Assembly (NCBI GenBank): GCA_026989355.1
Contig: JALSJM010000001.1
Span: forward strand, 163,238-227,237
Length of the DNA: 64,000 nt
Reading direction: 5' to 3'
DNA from: Paracoccaceae bacterium
Lineage (GTDB): Bacteria; Pseudomonadota; Alphaproteobacteria; Rhodobacterales; Rhodobacteraceae
Part shown: positions 1 through 10,811 of the stretch, piece after piece
Layout: each line of letters begins with the position of its first letter
Position numbering within the stretch: the first letter of the stretch is position 1
Position numbers and translations under genes: made by a program
Notes under the pieces: model-generated
What the model was told of the DNA's origin: nothing
Seen by the model: only the letters and a program-made list of their open reading frames with translations
Databases searched by the model: none

Positions 1-2256
1 ATGCGACTTGTTGAAGCCGTAGTCGGCGAATTTCTCAAGCAGGTCGAACACCTCGTTCGCCTTCTTTTCGTCAACGCCGTTCTTTCTTGCCCCTTCGATG
101 AACTTGGGGCGTTCGGCATCCATCGCCTCCCTGATCTTCTTGCCCATGGCCCGGCGCAGCAGGTCGGCGCCTCCCAGCGTGTAGCCTGCCATCACCTGGG
201 CGATCTGCATCACCTGTTCCTGATAGACGATGATGCCCTGGGTTTCTTCAAGGATATCATCGATCAGCGGGTGGATCGACTGGCGCTCGCGCAGCCCGTT
301 CTTGACCTCGCAATAGGTGGGGATGTTTTCCATCGGGCCGGGCCGGTAAAGCGCCACCAGCGCCACGATGTCTTCGATGCAGGTGGGCTTCATGCGCTTC
401 AGCGCATCCATCATGCCCGTGCTTTCCACCTGGAATACCGCCACCGTGCGGGCCTCGGCGTAAAGCCGATAGGTTCTTTCGTCGTCCAGGGGGATCCGGC
501 CGATGTCGATTTCGATACCGCGCCGCTTCAGTAGATCGAGCGCGTTCTGGATCACGGTCAGGGTTTTCAGTCCGAGAAAGTCGAACTTCACCAGCCCCGC
601 CTGCTCGACCCATTTCATGTTGAACTGGGTGGCCGGCATGTCCGAGCGCGGATCCTGGTAGAGCGGCACCAGTTCGTCGAGCGGACGGTCGCCGATCACC
701 ACGCCGGCGGCATGGGTCGAGGCATTGCGCAAGAGTCCCTCGACCTGCTGGCCGTAATCCAGAAGTCGCTTCACCACCTCTTCGGCGCGCGCCGCCTCGC
801 GCAGGCGGGGTTCTTCCTTCAGGGCCTCCGCAATCGATACCGGCTTCACGCCCTTGACAGGGATCAGCTTGGAAAGCTTGTCCACCTGGCCATAGGGCAT
901 CTGCAGCACCCGCCCCACATCGCGCACCGCCGCCTTGGAAAGAAGCGCACCGAATGTGATGATCTGGGCCACCTTTTCGCGGCCGTATTTCTGCTGGACG
1001 TATTCGATCACCTCTTCCCGCCGGTCCATGCAGAAATCGATGTCGAAATCGGGCATGGACACGCGTTCGGGATTCAGGAAGCGTTCGAACAGAAGGCCAT
1101 AGCGCAGGGGATCGAGATCGGTGATGGTGAGCGCCCAGGCCACCAGCGAACCGGCTCCCGAACCACGGCCGGGGCCGACCGGAATACCGTGCTCCTTGGC
1201 CCATTTGATGAAATCGGCGACAATCAGGAAATAGCCGGGAAACCCCATGTTTTCGATGATCCCGAGCTCGTATTCCAGGCGCTTTTCGTATTCTTCCACC
1301 GGTGCGGCATGGGGCACCACCGCGAGGCGGGCCTTCAGCCCCATACGGGCCTGGCGGCGCAGTTCCTTTTCTTCGTCGTCGGCGAAGCGGGGCAGGATCG
1401 GCTTGCGCCGGGTGGCCATGAAGGCGCAGCGGCGCGCGATCTCCACGGTGTTTTCCAGGGCTTCGGGCAGGTCGGCAAACAGTGCGGCCATTTCGGCCGG
1501 AGACTTGAAGCAGTGCTGCGGCGTCAGCCGGCGGCGGGGCTCCTGCTGATCGACATAGGCGCCCTCCTTGATGCACAGAAGCGCGTCATGTGCCTCATAC
1601 ATGTCGGGATCGGGGAAATACACGTCATTGGTGGCCACCAGCGGCAGCGCCATGTCATAGGCAAGGGCAATCAGTCCGGTTTCGCTCAGCCGTTCGCTTT
1701 CGGGCAGGGTGCCGTCGTCACCCGGATGGCGCTGCAGTTCGATATAGAACCGGCTTTCGTAGATTCCGGCCAGCCGTTCGGCCAGTTGGCGCGCCCTTTC
1801 GGCCTGTCCGGCCCGCAGCAAGCGTCCCAGCGGTCCGTCGGCTCCGCCGGAAAGGCAGATCAGCCCTTCGCCGTGGGTGGCCAGTTCGTCAGGCGTGACT
1901 TTCGGAAGCTCGTTTTCCTTGTCCAGGTAAAGACAGGAATTGAGCTTCAGAAGACTGTGATAGCCCGCTTCGTTCTGGGCCAGCAGAACGATGGGTGCTG
2001 GTGGCAGAGGCTTGTCACCAGAGACGGGCGGGGTGTAATCGACATCGATCTGGCAGCCGATGATCGGCTGGATGCCGGCGCTGCTCATGGTGACCGAAAA
2101 CTCGAGCGCCGCGAACATGTTGTTGGTATCGGTCAGCGCCACGGCGGGCATGTCGTGCCGGCAACAGAGACCGGTCAGCGCCTTCAGCCGTACCGCGCCT
2201 TCCAGCAGCGAATATTCGGAATGCAGGCGCAGATGGATGAATCGGGGCTCGCTCAT
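1..2256 (-). CDS. dnaE: DNA polymerase III subunit alpha, 5' part (runs off the window)
   Basis: Catalytic subunit of the replicative DNA polymerase. The minus-strand frame is open from the ATG at 2256 to position 1 (752 codons, no stop), so the C-terminal third lies outside. The N-terminus (MSEPRFIHLRLHSEYSLLEG) is the PHP domain with its HLRLHSEYS motif. The C-family polymerase domain follows, with GPGRGSGAGSLVAW and the catalytic acidic motif PDFDIDFCMDRR near residues 395-410, then the palm/finger motifs VYQEQVMQIAQ and ADLLRRAMGKK. The gene is divergent from xdhA across a 228-bp intergenic region. Identity is clear from motifs; only the end is missing. Confidence 0.96.
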   Translation of the reverse strand, partial: MSEPRFIHLRLHSEYSLLEGAVRLKALTGLCCRHDMPAVALTDTNNMFAALEFSVTMSSAGIQPIIGCQIDVDYTPPVSGDKPLPPAPIVLLAQNEAGYHSLLKLNSCLYLDKENELPKVTPDELATHGEGLICLSGGADGPLGRLLRAGQAERARQLAERLAGIYESRFYIELQRHPGDDGTLPESERLSETGLIALAYDMALPLVATNDVYFPDPDMYEAHDALLCIKEGAYVDQQEPRRRLTPQHCFKSPAEMAALFADLPEALENTVEIARRCAFMATRRKPILPRFADDEEKELRRQARMGLKARLAVVPHAAPVEEYEKRLEYELGIIENMGFPGYFLIVADFIKWAKEHGIPVGPGRGSGAGSLVAWALTITDLDPLRYGLLFERFLNPERVSMPDFDIDFCMDRREEVIEYVQQKYGREKVAQIITFGALLSKAAVRDVGRVLQMPYGQVDKLSKLIPVKGVKPVSIAEALKEEPRLREAARAEEVVKRLLDYGQQVEGLLRNASTHAAGVVIGDRPLDELVPLYQDPRSDMPATQFNMKWVEQAGLVKFDFLGLKTLTVIQNALDLLKRRGIEIDIGRIPLDDERTYRLYAEARTVAVFQVESTGMMDALKRMKPTCIEDIVALVALYRPGPMENIPTYCEVKNGLRERQSIHPLIDDILEETQGIIVYQEQVMQIAQVMAGYTLGGADLLRRAMGKKIREAMDAERPKFIEGARKNGVDEKKANEVFDLLEKFADYGFNKSH

Positions 2257-2484
2257 GGGCGCAGGCTAGCTCGCATGGCACGCCGTTGAAAGGGCCAACC
2301 ATGCGATGGGGGCCACCTCTTTCCGGCTTTTCAGGCAATACAATCTGCCGGTTTGCAAACAAAATGATTGCTTTGCCCCCGCGCATGCGGTTTCCTCGTT
2401 TCCGGACAAACGGCCGCACCCTGCTTTACGTCGCATCGGGCGGGGGCAAGGAGCCGCGGGAGGAGAAAGCGACACGGGATTTCA

Positions 2485-3867
2485 ATGTCTGACGGCATCG
2501 TGTTTCTTCTGAACGGAGAAACGGAACGTGTGGCGGATGTCCCGGCTTCGCGCACCCTGCTTGACTGGTTGCGCGAGGAAAAACGTCTGACCGGCACCAA
2601 GGAAGGCTGCAACGAGGGCGACTGCGGCGCCTGCACGGTGCTGGTGACAGATCGTAACGGAGAAACGCGGGCGCATAACGCCTGCATTCTGTTCCTGCCG
2701 CAGTTGCACGGCAAGGCGGTGCGCACCATCGAGGGCATCTCCGGCCCCGATGGCGCGTTGCATCCGGTGCAGGCGGCGCTGATAGCCCGGCACGGTTCGC
2801 AATGCGGCTTCTGCACGCCGGGAATCGCGGTTTCGCTGGCGGCGGCGCATCTGGCGGGCGATCGTGACCATGACCGGGTGCTGGCGGGCAACCTGTGCCG
2901 CTGCACCGGTTATGCACCAATCATCCGTGCTGCCGAGGATGCCGCCGCTGCACCGGTACCGGCATGGATGACGAAAGACGGGGCAAGGCTTGCTTCGCTT
3001 GATGTGCCGCCGCTGGCCATAGCCCCCCGTTCGGTGGACGAACTGGCTGTCAGCCTTGGAAACGATCCGGATGCGGTGTTGATTGCGGGTGCCACCGATG
3101 TGGGCCTGTGGGCAACGAAACAGCTGCGCGACCTGCCGGATGTAATCTTTATCGGCGATGTGGCCGAACTGCGGGAAATCCGCGTGCGCGCCGACACCAT
3201 CCGCCTTGGGGCGATGGTGACGATCAGCCGTCTGCGCGAGGCGATGGAGACATATCATCCTCATTTTGCTGCCCTGCTGCGCCGGTTTGGCTCGGAGCAG
3301 GTGCGCAATGCGGGCACCATCGGCGGCAATATCGCCAATGGCTCGCCAATCGGAGATGGCGCGCCGGCGCTGATTGCGCTCGGGGCAGAGCTGATCCTGC
3401 GGCGCAAGAACAAGCGCCGGCGCATTGCACTTGAGGATTTTTTCATCGATTACGGCCGGCAGGATCTTCGGTCCGGCGAGTTTCTGGAGTGGATCCTGAT
3501 TCCCCGCCAGCCCGATACCCTGCGTTGCTACAAGATATCCAAACGTTTCGATCAGGATATTTCGGCCCTTTGCGGCTGTTTCAACATCACGGTGGAAGAC
3601 GGGTGCGTGACTGCGGCGCGAATCGCCTTTGGCGGGATGGCCGCCACCGTGAAACGGGCTCGCGCGACCGAGGCCGCCCTTGTCGGCCAGCCCTGGAGCG
3701 AGGCCACGATCCGGCGCGGTCAGGCCGCCCTGGCCGGGGATTTCACCCCGATTTCCGACATGCGGGCGTCAGCCGGATACAGGTTGAAGGTGGCGGAGAA
3801 TCTGCTGATGCGCTGTTTCCTGGAAAGCCGCGGCGAAGCGGTGAACGTGCTTGAGGTGAGGCCATGA
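2485..3867 (+). CDS. xdhA: Xanthine dehydrogenase small subunit (2Fe-2S/FAD)
   Basis: Electron-transfer subunit of the molybdenum enzyme oxidising hypoxanthine to xanthine to urate; 460 aa, close to known bacterial XdhA. The N-terminal plant-type ferredoxin domain has Cys42, 47, 50 and 67. The second [2Fe-2S] domain has Cys107, 110, 138 and 140 (CGFC and CRC). The rest is a CO-dehydrogenase-type FAD domain ([28 protein letters not shown]). The frame extends upstream to 2368, but the ferredoxin fold begins at [12 protein letters not shown], so the ATG at 2485 is chosen; a purine-rich GGGAGGAGAAAG lies about 16 nt before it. The stop overlaps xdhB by 4 nt. Confidence 0.95.
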   Translation: MSDGIVFLLNGETERVADVPASRTLLDWLREEKRLTGTKEGCNEGDCGACTVLVTDRNGETRAHNACILFLPQLHGKAVRTIEGISGPDGALHPVQAALIARHGSQCGFCTPGIAVSLAAAHLAGDRDHDRVLAGNLCRCTGYAPIIRAAEDAAAAPVPAWMTKDGARLASLDVPPLAIAPRSVDELAVSLGNDPDAVLIAGATDVGLWATKQLRDLPDVIFIGDVAELREIRVRADTIRLGAMVTISRLREAMETYHPHFAALLRRFGSEQVRNAGTIGGNIANGSPIGDGAPALIALGAELILRRKNKRRRIALEDFFIDYGRQDLRSGEFLEWILIPRQPDTLRCYKISKRFDQDISALCGCFNITVEDGCVTAARIAFGGMAATVKRARATEAALVGQPWSEATIRRGQAALAGDFTPISDMRASAGYRLKVAENLLMRCFLESRGEAVNVLEVRP

Positions 3868-6179
3868 GCGGGGTTGTGCACAAGTCGCTGCCCCATGATT
3901 CGGCGCCGCTGCATGTGACGGGGCGCGCGCAGTATGTCGATGACATCCCGGCGCCGGCCGGCACGCTGCATCTGGCCTTTGGTCTGAGCCCGGCGGCCCG
4001 TGGCACGATCCTGAAAACGGATCTGGCAAGGGTGCACGCAGCCCCCGGTGTGGTGGCGGTGCTGACAGCCGGCGATCTGCCCGGCGATTGCGATGTCTCG
4101 CCTGCCGCCCATGACGAACCGCTGCTGGCCGATGGCCGGGTGCATTACATCGGCCAGCCCGTCTTCCTGGTGATCGCCGAAAGCCACCTGGCGGCGCGGC
4201 GGGCGGCGCGGCTCGGCCGTGTCGAGGTTGCCGGAGAAAGGCCGATCCTGACGATCGACGATGCGCTTGCCGCCGACAGCCGTTTCGAGGGCGGGCCGGT
4301 GATCTGGGAGCGGGGCGATGCCGGGGCGGCACTGTTGCAGGCGCCGCGTCGCCTGCAGGGAACGATCGAGATCGGCGGGCAGGAGCATTTCTATCTTGAA
4401 GGTCAGGCCGCCCTTGCCATGCCGCTGGATGATGGCGGGATGCTTGTGCATGCCAGCACCCAGCACCCGAGCGAAATTCAGCACAAGGTGGCCCATGCGC
4501 TGGATCTGCCGATGGCGATGGTGCGCTGCGAGGTGCGACGCATGGGCGGGGGATTCGGCGGCAAGGAAAGCCAGGGCAACGCGCTGGCGGTGGCCTGTGC
4601 TGTCGCGGCCCGGCTGACGGGACGCCCCTGCAGGATGCGCTATGACCGCGATGACGACATGACGATCACCGGCAAGCGCCATGACTTCCGCATTGTCTAT
4701 GATGCGGGCTTCGATGAGGAAGGCCGGATTCTGGCGGTGGATTTCGTGCAGTATGCACGCTGCGGCTGGTCGCAGGATCTGAGCCTGCCGGTGGCCGATC
4801 GTGCCATGCTGCACGCCGACAATGCCTATTATCTGCCAGCGGTGAGGATCGAAAGCCACCGCCTGCGCACCAACACGCAATCGGCCACGGCCTTTCGCGG
4901 CTTCGGCGGGCCGCAGGGGATATTGGGGATCGAACGGATGATGGATCACGTTGCCCATGAACTGGGGCTGGATCCGCTTCTTGTGCGCGAGAGGAATCTT
5001 TATGCCTCAGGCGGAAGCACTGCCGCCAGGTCGAAACAGACACAGCTGACGCCCTATTACCAGCCGGTGGAAGACAGCGTGATCCGCGAGCTCGTGGCCG
5101 AGCTTGCCGAGCGTGCCGGTTACCGTGCGCGCCGTGCTGCGGTGGACGCGTGGAATGCGCGCCACGCGGTTCTGAAGCGGGGTATCGCGCTGACGCCGGT
5201 GAAGTTCGGGATCAGCTTCACGCTGACCCATCTCAACCAGGCAGGTGCGCTGGTGCATGTATATCAGGACGGTTCCATCCGCCTGAACCACGGTGGCACC
5301 GAGATGGGGCAGGGGCTTTTCCGCAAGGTGGCACAGGTGGCGGCAGAGCGTTTCGGGGTGCGGGCGGATCGTGTGCGGATCACTGCTACCGACACCGGCA
5401 AGGTGCCCAATACCTCGGCTACGGCGGCGTCTTCGGGCAGCGATCTGAACGGCATGGCGGTCAGGGCCGCCTGCGACAAGATTCGCGCGCGGATGGAAGA
5501 TTTCCTGAAAGGATATCATCAGGCCGGAACGGTGGAATTCCGCGACGATGTGGTACATGTGGGGGGGGCGGTTCTGCCTTTTGCAGAAGCCGCGCGGCTT
5601 TGTCATGAAAACCGGGTGAGCCTTTCGGCGACAGGTTTCTACAAGACGCCCGAAATCAGCTGGGACCGCGCCCGCGGGCGGGGGCGGCCCTTCTACTACT
5701 TTGCCTACGGGGCTGCGGTAAGCGAAGTGGTGCTTGATACCCTGACAGGCGAGAATCGCATCTTGCGGGTGGATATCCTGCATGACGTGGGAAAATCGCT
5801 CAATCCGGCGCTCGACATCGGCCAGATCGAAGGCGGCTTCGTGCAGGGGGCGGGCTGGCTGACCACCGAAGAACTGGTGTGGGACGAAAACGGGCGGCTG
5901 ATGACGCACGCGCCTTCAACCTACAAGATCCCGGCCTGTGGTGACCGGCCCGATCTGTTTGATGTGGCGCTGTTCGACAATGCGAACCGGGCCGAAACGA
6001 TCTATCGCTCGAAGGCGGTGGGCGAGCCGCCGCTGATGCTTGGCATTTCGGTGTTTCTTGCGCTTTCGGATGCGCTGCGGGCCTGTGGAAAGGCTTATCC
6101 CGCGCTTGATGCTCCTGCCACCCCGGAGCGGCTGATGCAGGCGGCAGCGAGGCTTCGGGAGGTGATCGATGAGCCTTGA
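3864..6179 (+). CDS. xdhB: Xanthine dehydrogenase molybdopterin-binding subunit
   Basis: Molybdenum-cofactor subunit that hydroxylates hypoxanthine and xanthine and forms a heterotetramer with XdhA. At 771 aa it has the usual length. Visible family motifs are GGGFGGKES (Moco contact), the arginine-containing substrate loop [24 protein letters not shown] and, near the C-terminus, the GEPPLMLG segment with the catalytic glutamate. It starts inside the xdhA stop (ATGA overlap) and its end overlaps xdhC by 11 nt, which points to translational coupling of all three genes. Confidence 0.95.
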   Translation: MSGVVHKSLPHDSAPLHVTGRAQYVDDIPAPAGTLHLAFGLSPAARGTILKTDLARVHAAPGVVAVLTAGDLPGDCDVSPAAHDEPLLADGRVHYIGQPVFLVIAESHLAARRAARLGRVEVAGERPILTIDDALAADSRFEGGPVIWERGDAGAALLQAPRRLQGTIEIGGQEHFYLEGQAALAMPLDDGGMLVHASTQHPSEIQHKVAHALDLPMAMVRCEVRRMGGGFGGKESQGNALAVACAVAARLTGRPCRMRYDRDDDMTITGKRHDFRIVYDAGFDEEGRILAVDFVQYARCGWSQDLSLPVADRAMLHADNAYYLPAVRIESHRLRTNTQSATAFRGFGGPQGILGIERMMDHVAHELGLDPLLVRERNLYASGGSTAARSKQTQLTPYYQPVEDSVIRELVAELAERAGYRARRAAVDAWNARHAVLKRGIALTPVKFGISFTLTHLNQAGALVHVYQDGSIRLNHGGTEMGQGLFRKVAQVAAERFGVRADRVRITATDTGKVPNTSATAASSGSDLNGMAVRAACDKIRARMEDFLKGYHQAGTVEFRDDVVHVGGAVLPFAEAARLCHENRVSLSATGFYKTPEISWDRARGRGRPFYYFAYGAAVSEVVLDTLTGENRILRVDILHDVGKSLNPALDIGQIEGGFVQGAGWLTTEELVWDENGRLMTHAPSTYKIPACGDRPDLFDVALFDNANRAETIYRSKAVGEPPLMLGISVFLALSDALRACGKAYPALDAPATPERLMQAAARLREVIDEP

Positions 6180-7212
6180 CCGGGAAGCGCTGGCGGCCGC
6201 GGTGGCGGTGCATGGGCGGGTGGCTCGGGTGCTTGTGGCCCGGGATGAGGGCTCGGCCCCGCGAGAGGCGGGGGCGTCCATGCTGGTCTGGGCAGGAGGA
6301 CAGAGCGGCACGATCGGCGGCGGACGCCTTGAACACGAGGCTGTCCGGCGCGCCCGCGCGGCACTTGAAAAGGGGCAGGGCTGGATCGAGCGGGTGGCGC
6401 TCGGCACGGCGATGGGGCAGTGCTGCGGCGGGCGTGTTACACTGCTGTGCGAGATGTTCGATACCGCCCGGCTTGCAGAAATCGGCCGGGGGGCGGGTTG
6501 GGTGCGGCCGGTGCCCTGCGCGGGGGCAGCGCGGGATGCCTCGCCGCCTGCGGCTGTCCGGCATATGCTGAAGGCGGCCGAATCGGGCAATCCGCCGGGG
6601 CCCGCGCTGGTCGGTGAATGGATGTTCGAGCCGCTGGGGCGCGGGGGGCGGGCGTTGTGGGTTTTCGGCGCCGGTCATGTGGGGCGCGCGATCACGGATG
6701 TGATGGCGCCTCTGCCCGATTTCGCGATCACCTGGATCGATACCGCGCCAGGACGCTTTCCCGGTGAAGTTCCCGAAGGGGTGCATGTGCTTCCCGCCCC
6801 GGATCCTGCTGCGGCGGTGTCGCTCGCGCCGCGCGATGCGCTGCATCTGGTGCTGACATGGTCGCATGCGCTTGATTTCGAGATCTGCCATCGCCTTCTG
6901 GGCCACGGATTCGGCTGGGCGGGGCTGATCGGTTCGGCGACCAAATGGGTGCGCTTCCGCAAGCGGCTGGTGGCGCTTGGCCACGCACCCGGAGATGTGG
7001 CGCGCATAAGCTGTCCGATCGGGCGGCGGGCTTTCGGAAAGCACCCCCAGGCCATTGCCGTGGGGGTGGCGGCAGGGCTATTGGAAGGTTTCGGGGCCGG
7101 CGCAAAAGCCGATGCCGTGCGGGCCGGCCGGGAAGAGGGGCGGAGGTCAGGGCGTGGTGGTTCCGGCAACGACAACTCCGAACCGGGGCGCCCGGCTGCC
7201 GAGCGGGCATGA
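6169..7212 (+). CDS. xdhC: Xanthine dehydrogenase accessory protein XdhC
   Basis: Chaperone that binds sulfurated molybdenum cofactor and inserts it into XdhB; 347 aa. The XdhC/CoxI domain is at the N-terminus (APREAGASMLVW, GTIGGGRLEHEA, then a CCGG pair) and a C-terminal Rossmann-like XdhC_C domain follows (LWVFGAGHVGRAI; WAGLIGSATKWVRF). It starts within the last 11 nt of xdhB. The last ~35 residues are low-complexity Arg/Gly/Ser, longer than usual. The stop codon is overlapped by the next ORF (ATGA). Confidence 0.93.
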   Translation: MSLDREALAAAVAVHGRVARVLVARDEGSAPREAGASMLVWAGGQSGTIGGGRLEHEAVRRARAALEKGQGWIERVALGTAMGQCCGGRVTLLCEMFDTARLAEIGRGAGWVRPVPCAGAARDASPPAAVRHMLKAAESGNPPGPALVGEWMFEPLGRGGRALWVFGAGHVGRAITDVMAPLPDFAITWIDTAPGRFPGEVPEGVHVLPAPDPAAAVSLAPRDALHLVLTWSHALDFEICHRLLGHGFGWAGLIGSATKWVRFRKRLVALGHAPGDVARISCPIGRRAFGKHPQAIAVGVAAGLLEGFGAGAKADAVRAGREEGRRSGRGGSGNDNSEPGRPAAERA

Positions 7213-8786
7213 AAGGGATGGTGACGATGCAGGGACAGGTGACGGAAGCGCCGCTTCTGGCGGTCGAAGAGCTGAGCAAGGCCTATCCGGGGGTGGTTGC
7301 AAACGATGGCGTGTTCTTTTCCATTGCCCGTGGCGAGGTGCACGCCCTTCTGGGTGAAAACGGTGCCGGCAAGTCTACCCTCGTGAAGATGATCTATGGT
7401 CTGGTCCATCCGGACGGGGGGCGGATGCTTCTTGATGGCGTGCCCTATGCGCCGCAAAGCCCTTCGGATGCGCGGCGCGCAGGGGTGGCGATGGTGTTTC
7501 AGCATTTTTCGCTGTTCGAGGCACTGAACGTGGCCGAGAACATCGCCCTTGGCATGGAAGACCCGCCCCCGCGCGGTGCGCTTTCGCAGCGCATCCGCGA
7601 AGTGAGCGCGGCCTATGGGCTGCCGCTTGATCCCGAACGCATCGTGGGCGAACTGTCGGCGGGCGAACGCCAGCGGGTCGAGATCGTCCGCTGTCTGCTG
7701 CAGGATCCGAAGCTGCTGATCATGGACGAGCCCACCAGTGTTCTGACCCCGCAGGAAGTGGAGATCCTGTTCACCACCCTGCGCAAGCTGCGCCATGAAG
7801 GCACGGCGATTCTCTATATCTCGCACAAGCTCGACGAAATCATCGAACTGTGCGACAGCGCCACCATCCTGCGCCATGGCAAGGTGGTGGCCACCTGCAA
7901 TCCGCGGGAACATTCCGCGCGCGAACTGGCCGAGATGATGGTGGGCGAGATCCTGATTCCCCCACGCCGGGCAAGGCGCACCTTCGGCGAGGTGGTGCTT
8001 GAGGTGGGGGGGCTGTCGCTGCCGGCGGCCACGCAGTTCGGCACTGCGTTGCACGATATCCGCCTGGTTCTGCGCGCGGGCGAGGTGCTGGGGATCGGCG
8101 GCGTGGCCGGAAACGGACAGGATGAACTTCTGGCCGCCCTTTCGGGTGAACGCACCACCGCCCCCGGCACCATTCGCCTTGGCGGGCGTGAAATAGGTGC
8201 GCTTGGCCCCGCCGCGCGCCGCGCGCTCGGCCTTCTGGCCGCGCCCGAAGAGCGCCTTGGCCATGCTGCCGCTCCCGACATGAGCCTGACCGAAAATGCC
8301 TTTCTGACCGGCGCAGTCCGCGAGCGTCTGGTGCGTCACGGCCTGATCGACTGGTCGCGCAGCCGTGATTTCGCCTGCCGCATCATCGAGGGCTTCGATG
8401 TGCGCACACCCGGCCCCGAAGTGCCGGCCCGGGCGCTTTCGGGCGGTAACCTGCAGAAATTCGTGATCGGACGTGAGGTGATGCAACACCCCGAGGTGCT
8501 GGTGGTGAACCAGCCCACCTGGGGGGTGGATGCTGCCGCCGCGGGGGCCATTCGCCAGGCGATCCTGGATCTGGCCGGAGCCGGTGCGGCGGTGATCGTG
8601 ATCAGTCAGGATCTGGACGAACTGATGGAAATCTCCGACAGCTTTGCCGCTCTCAACGAGGGACATCTCAGCACGCCGCGCCCGGCCGAGGGGTTGAGCG
8701 TCGAGGAAATAGGTCTGATGCTGGGTGGCGTGCACGGGGGCACCACCGCAGGCGGCACGGGGGAGGGCGCCCATGCCGATCCTTGA
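7209..8786 (+). CDS. Nucleoside/purine ABC transporter, ATP-binding protein (two ATPase domains)
   Basis: Energising subunit of a BMP-type importer, the family that carries nucleosides and in some bacteria purines. It is a double ATPase of 525 aa: domain 1 has Walker A GENGAGKST, signature LSAGERQRVEI and Walker B LLIMDEPTSVLTP; domain 2 has a degenerate P-loop (GVAGNGQDE) and signature LSGGNLQKFVIG, as in RbsA/NupA-like proteins. The start is uncertain: ATG 7209 overlaps the xdhC stop, but ATGs at 7218 and 7227 also fit, the last with an AAAGGGA about 9 nt upstream. Location straight after xdhABC suggests the substrate is a purine base or nucleoside feeding xanthine dehydrogenase; that is inference. 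Confidence 0.9.
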   Translation: MKGMVTMQGQVTEAPLLAVEELSKAYPGVVANDGVFFSIARGEVHALLGENGAGKSTLVKMIYGLVHPDGGRMLLDGVPYAPQSPSDARRAGVAMVFQHFSLFEALNVAENIALGMEDPPPRGALSQRIREVSAAYGLPLDPERIVGELSAGERQRVEIVRCLLQDPKLLIMDEPTSVLTPQEVEILFTTLRKLRHEGTAILYISHKLDEIIELCDSATILRHGKVVATCNPREHSARELAEMMVGEILIPPRRARRTFGEVVLEVGGLSLPAATQFGTALHDIRLVLRAGEVLGIGGVAGNGQDELLAALSGERTTAPGTIRLGGREIGALGPAARRALGLLAAPEERLGHAAAPDMSLTENAFLTGAVRERLVRHGLIDWSRSRDFACRIIEGFDVRTPGPEVPARALSGGNLQKFVIGREVMQHPEVLVVNQPTWGVDAAAAGAIRQAILDLAGAGAAVIVISQDLDELMEISDSFAALNEGHLSTPRPAEGLSVEEIGLMLGGVHGGTTAGGTGEGAHADP

Positions 8787-9861
8787 AAAACGTCCGGTTC
8801 CCTCGCGCTTCTGGGCCCGGGGCACGCCGGTGCTGGCAGTGCTGATGACGATGATTGCCGGCGGTGCGCTGTTTGCACTTCTGGGCAAGGATCCGGTCGA
8901 GGCGATCCGCACCATTTTCTGGGATCCGCTGTTTTCGGAATTCGGCTTCTACTATCGTTCGCAGATCCTGGTAAAGGCGGGGCCCCTGATCCTGATCGCG
9001 ATCGGGCTCAGTCTGGGCTTTCGCGCCGGTATCTGGAATATCGGCGCCGAGGGGCAATACATCATGGGTGCAATTCTGGGCGGCGCGGTCGGGCTTGCGT
9101 TCTATCCGGCCGAGGGGTGGCATGTCTTTCCGCTGATGATCGTGGCAGGCGCGCTCGGCGGGGTTCTGTGGGCAATGATACCGGCGCTCCTGCGCATCCG
9201 TTTCGGAACCAATGAGATTCTGGTTTCGCTGATGCTGGTCTATGTGGCCGAGAACATCCTGAGATCGGTCAGCTTCGGCATCCTGAAGAACCCGCAGGGC
9301 TTCGGCTTTCCCGGTTCGCGCAACCTGTCGGAATACCCGGCTGCTGCCAATCCTGACCTGATCGAGGGTACCGGGTTTCACTGGGGTGGAGTGGCAGCGG
9401 TGCTGATGGTGCTGCTGGCCTGGGGGTTGCTCAGCCGGCATATGCTGGGCTATCAGATCCGGCTCAGCGGGCAGGCCCCGCGCGCGGCGCATTTCGGCGG
9501 TGTCAACCCCGACCGCCTGGTGCTGGTCTGCATGGGAATTTCGGGGGCGCTGGCGGGGCTTGCCGGCCTGTTCGAGGTAGCCGGCCCGGCGGGACAGCTT
9601 TCTCCCGATTTCAACGTGGGCTATGGCTTTACCGCAATCATCGTGGCCTTTCTCGGCCGGCTTCATCCGCTTGGCATCGTGCTGGCCGGCCTGCTTCTGG
9701 GCCTGACCGAAGTGGGCGGTGCCATCGCCCAGCAGAATCTTGGCTTGCCGGCGGCCTCGATCAAGGCATTTCAGGGGATGCTTCTGTTTTTTCTTCTGGC
9801 GATGGACGTGTTCACCGATTACCGCCTGCGCCCGGGCGGCAGCAGGAAGGAGGCTGCGTGA
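8773..9861 (+). CDS. Nucleoside/purine ABC transporter, permease 1
   Basis: Inner-membrane permease of the BMP-type transporter (BPD_transp_2 family, YufP/NupB-like), 362 aa with about ten hydrophobic segments. The EAA-like region includes the family sequences GLSLGFRAGIWNIGAEGQY and GVNPDRLVLVCMGISGALAG. The start ATG at 8773 (MPILEKR) lies 14 nt inside the preceding gene and has GGGAGGG just upstream; a longer reading from 8725 has no family similarity. The end overlaps the next permease by one base. Confidence 0.92.
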   Translation: MPILEKRPVPSRFWARGTPVLAVLMTMIAGGALFALLGKDPVEAIRTIFWDPLFSEFGFYYRSQILVKAGPLILIAIGLSLGFRAGIWNIGAEGQYIMGAILGGAVGLAFYPAEGWHVFPLMIVAGALGGVLWAMIPALLRIRFGTNEILVSLMLVYVAENILRSVSFGILKNPQGFGFPGSRNLSEYPAAANPDLIEGTGFHWGGVAAVLMVLLAWGLLSRHMLGYQIRLSGQAPRAAHFGGVNPDRLVLVCMGISGALAGLAGLFEVAGPAGQLSPDFNVGYGFTAIIVAFLGRLHPLGIVLAGLLLGLTEVGGAIAQQNLGLPAASIKAFQGMLLFFLLAMDVFTDYRLRPGGSRKEAA

Positions 9862-10793
9862 TGGATCTTTCCGCAATTGATCCGGTGCTGCTGCTGGCAT
9901 CGCTGATGATCTCGGCCACGCCGATCCTGCTGGCGGCGATCGGCGAAATGGTTGTCGAAAAGGCCGGGGTGCTGAACCTTGGGGTGGAAGGGATGATGAT
10001 TACCGGCGCGATCTGCGGTTTTGCCATCGCCGTGGAAAGCGGCAGCCCGTTTCCGGGGTTGGCCGCAGCGGCGCTGGCGGGGGCCGGGCTTTCGCTGATC
10101 TTTGCGTTTCTTACCCAGGTTCTGCTTTCAAACCAGGTGGCCACGGGCCTTGCGCTCACGCTTTTCGGGCTTGGCCTGTCGGCGTTGATCGGCAAGCCTT
10201 ATGCGGGGGTCAAGCCGCCGCCATCGCCCCGGCTCGACATCCCCTTTCTTTCCGACATGCCCGTGCTCGGGCCGATCCTGTTTCGTCATGACCTGATGGT
10301 CTATGGTTCGCTTGCACTGGTGGTCGGGGTCTGGGCCTTTCTGAAATACAGCCGCGCGGGGCTGATCCTGCGTGCAGTGGGCGAAAACCACGATGCAGCC
10401 CATGCGCTGGGCTACAGGGTGGTGCGTATCCGCTTTCTGGCAATCATGTTCGGCGGGGCCTGCGCCGGGCTTGGCGGGGCCTTTCTCAGCCTGATCCGCG
10501 TGCCGCAGTGGACAGAGGGCATGACCGCCGGCGCCGGCTGGATTGCGCTGGCGCTGGTGGTGTTTGCCAGCTGGCGTCCCTGGCGGGTGCTGCTCGGGGC
10601 CTATCTGTTCGGGGGCATTACCGTGCTGCAGCTCAATCTGCAGGCGGCGGGGCTGGCAATTCCGGTCGAATATCTTTCGATGTCGCCCTATATCGTGACG
10701 ATTCTCGTTCTGGTCTATATCTCGGCGCGCAAGCGAGGGAGCAGCCTTGATGCGCCGGCCAGTCTCGGACGTGTCTTCCATGCCACGCACTGA
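9861..10793 (+). CDS. Nucleoside/purine ABC transporter, permease 2
   Basis: Second membrane subunit of the importer (YufQ/NupC-like), 310 aa, mostly hydrophobic. The N-terminus TPILLAAIGEMVVEKAGVLN and the downstream NLGVEGMMITGA are typical of this subfamily. The ATG at 9861 shares a base with the preceding TGA and has a very good GGAAGGAGG 7 nt before it; a GTG one codon earlier is possible but too close to that site. The next gene starts 18 bp downstream. Confidence 0.92.
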   Translation: MDLSAIDPVLLLASLMISATPILLAAIGEMVVEKAGVLNLGVEGMMITGAICGFAIAVESGSPFPGLAAAALAGAGLSLIFAFLTQVLLSNQVATGLALTLFGLGLSALIGKPYAGVKPPPSPRLDIPFLSDMPVLGPILFRHDLMVYGSLALVVGVWAFLKYSRAGLILRAVGENHDAAHALGYRVVRIRFLAIMFGGACAGLGGAFLSLIRVPQWTEGMTAGAGWIALALVVFASWRPWRVLLGAYLFGGITVLQLNLQAAGLAIPVEYLSMSPYIVTILVLVYISARKRGSSLDAPASLGRVFHATH

Positions 10794-10811
10794 GTGGCCA
10801 GAAAGGGGCAG

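Noticed and set aside
257..1576. Long minus-strand frame inside dnaE rich in Arg/Gly/Pro
   Set aside because: It lies out of frame with dnaE, whose frame shows all polymerase motifs; the composition is typical of a GC-rich shadow frame.
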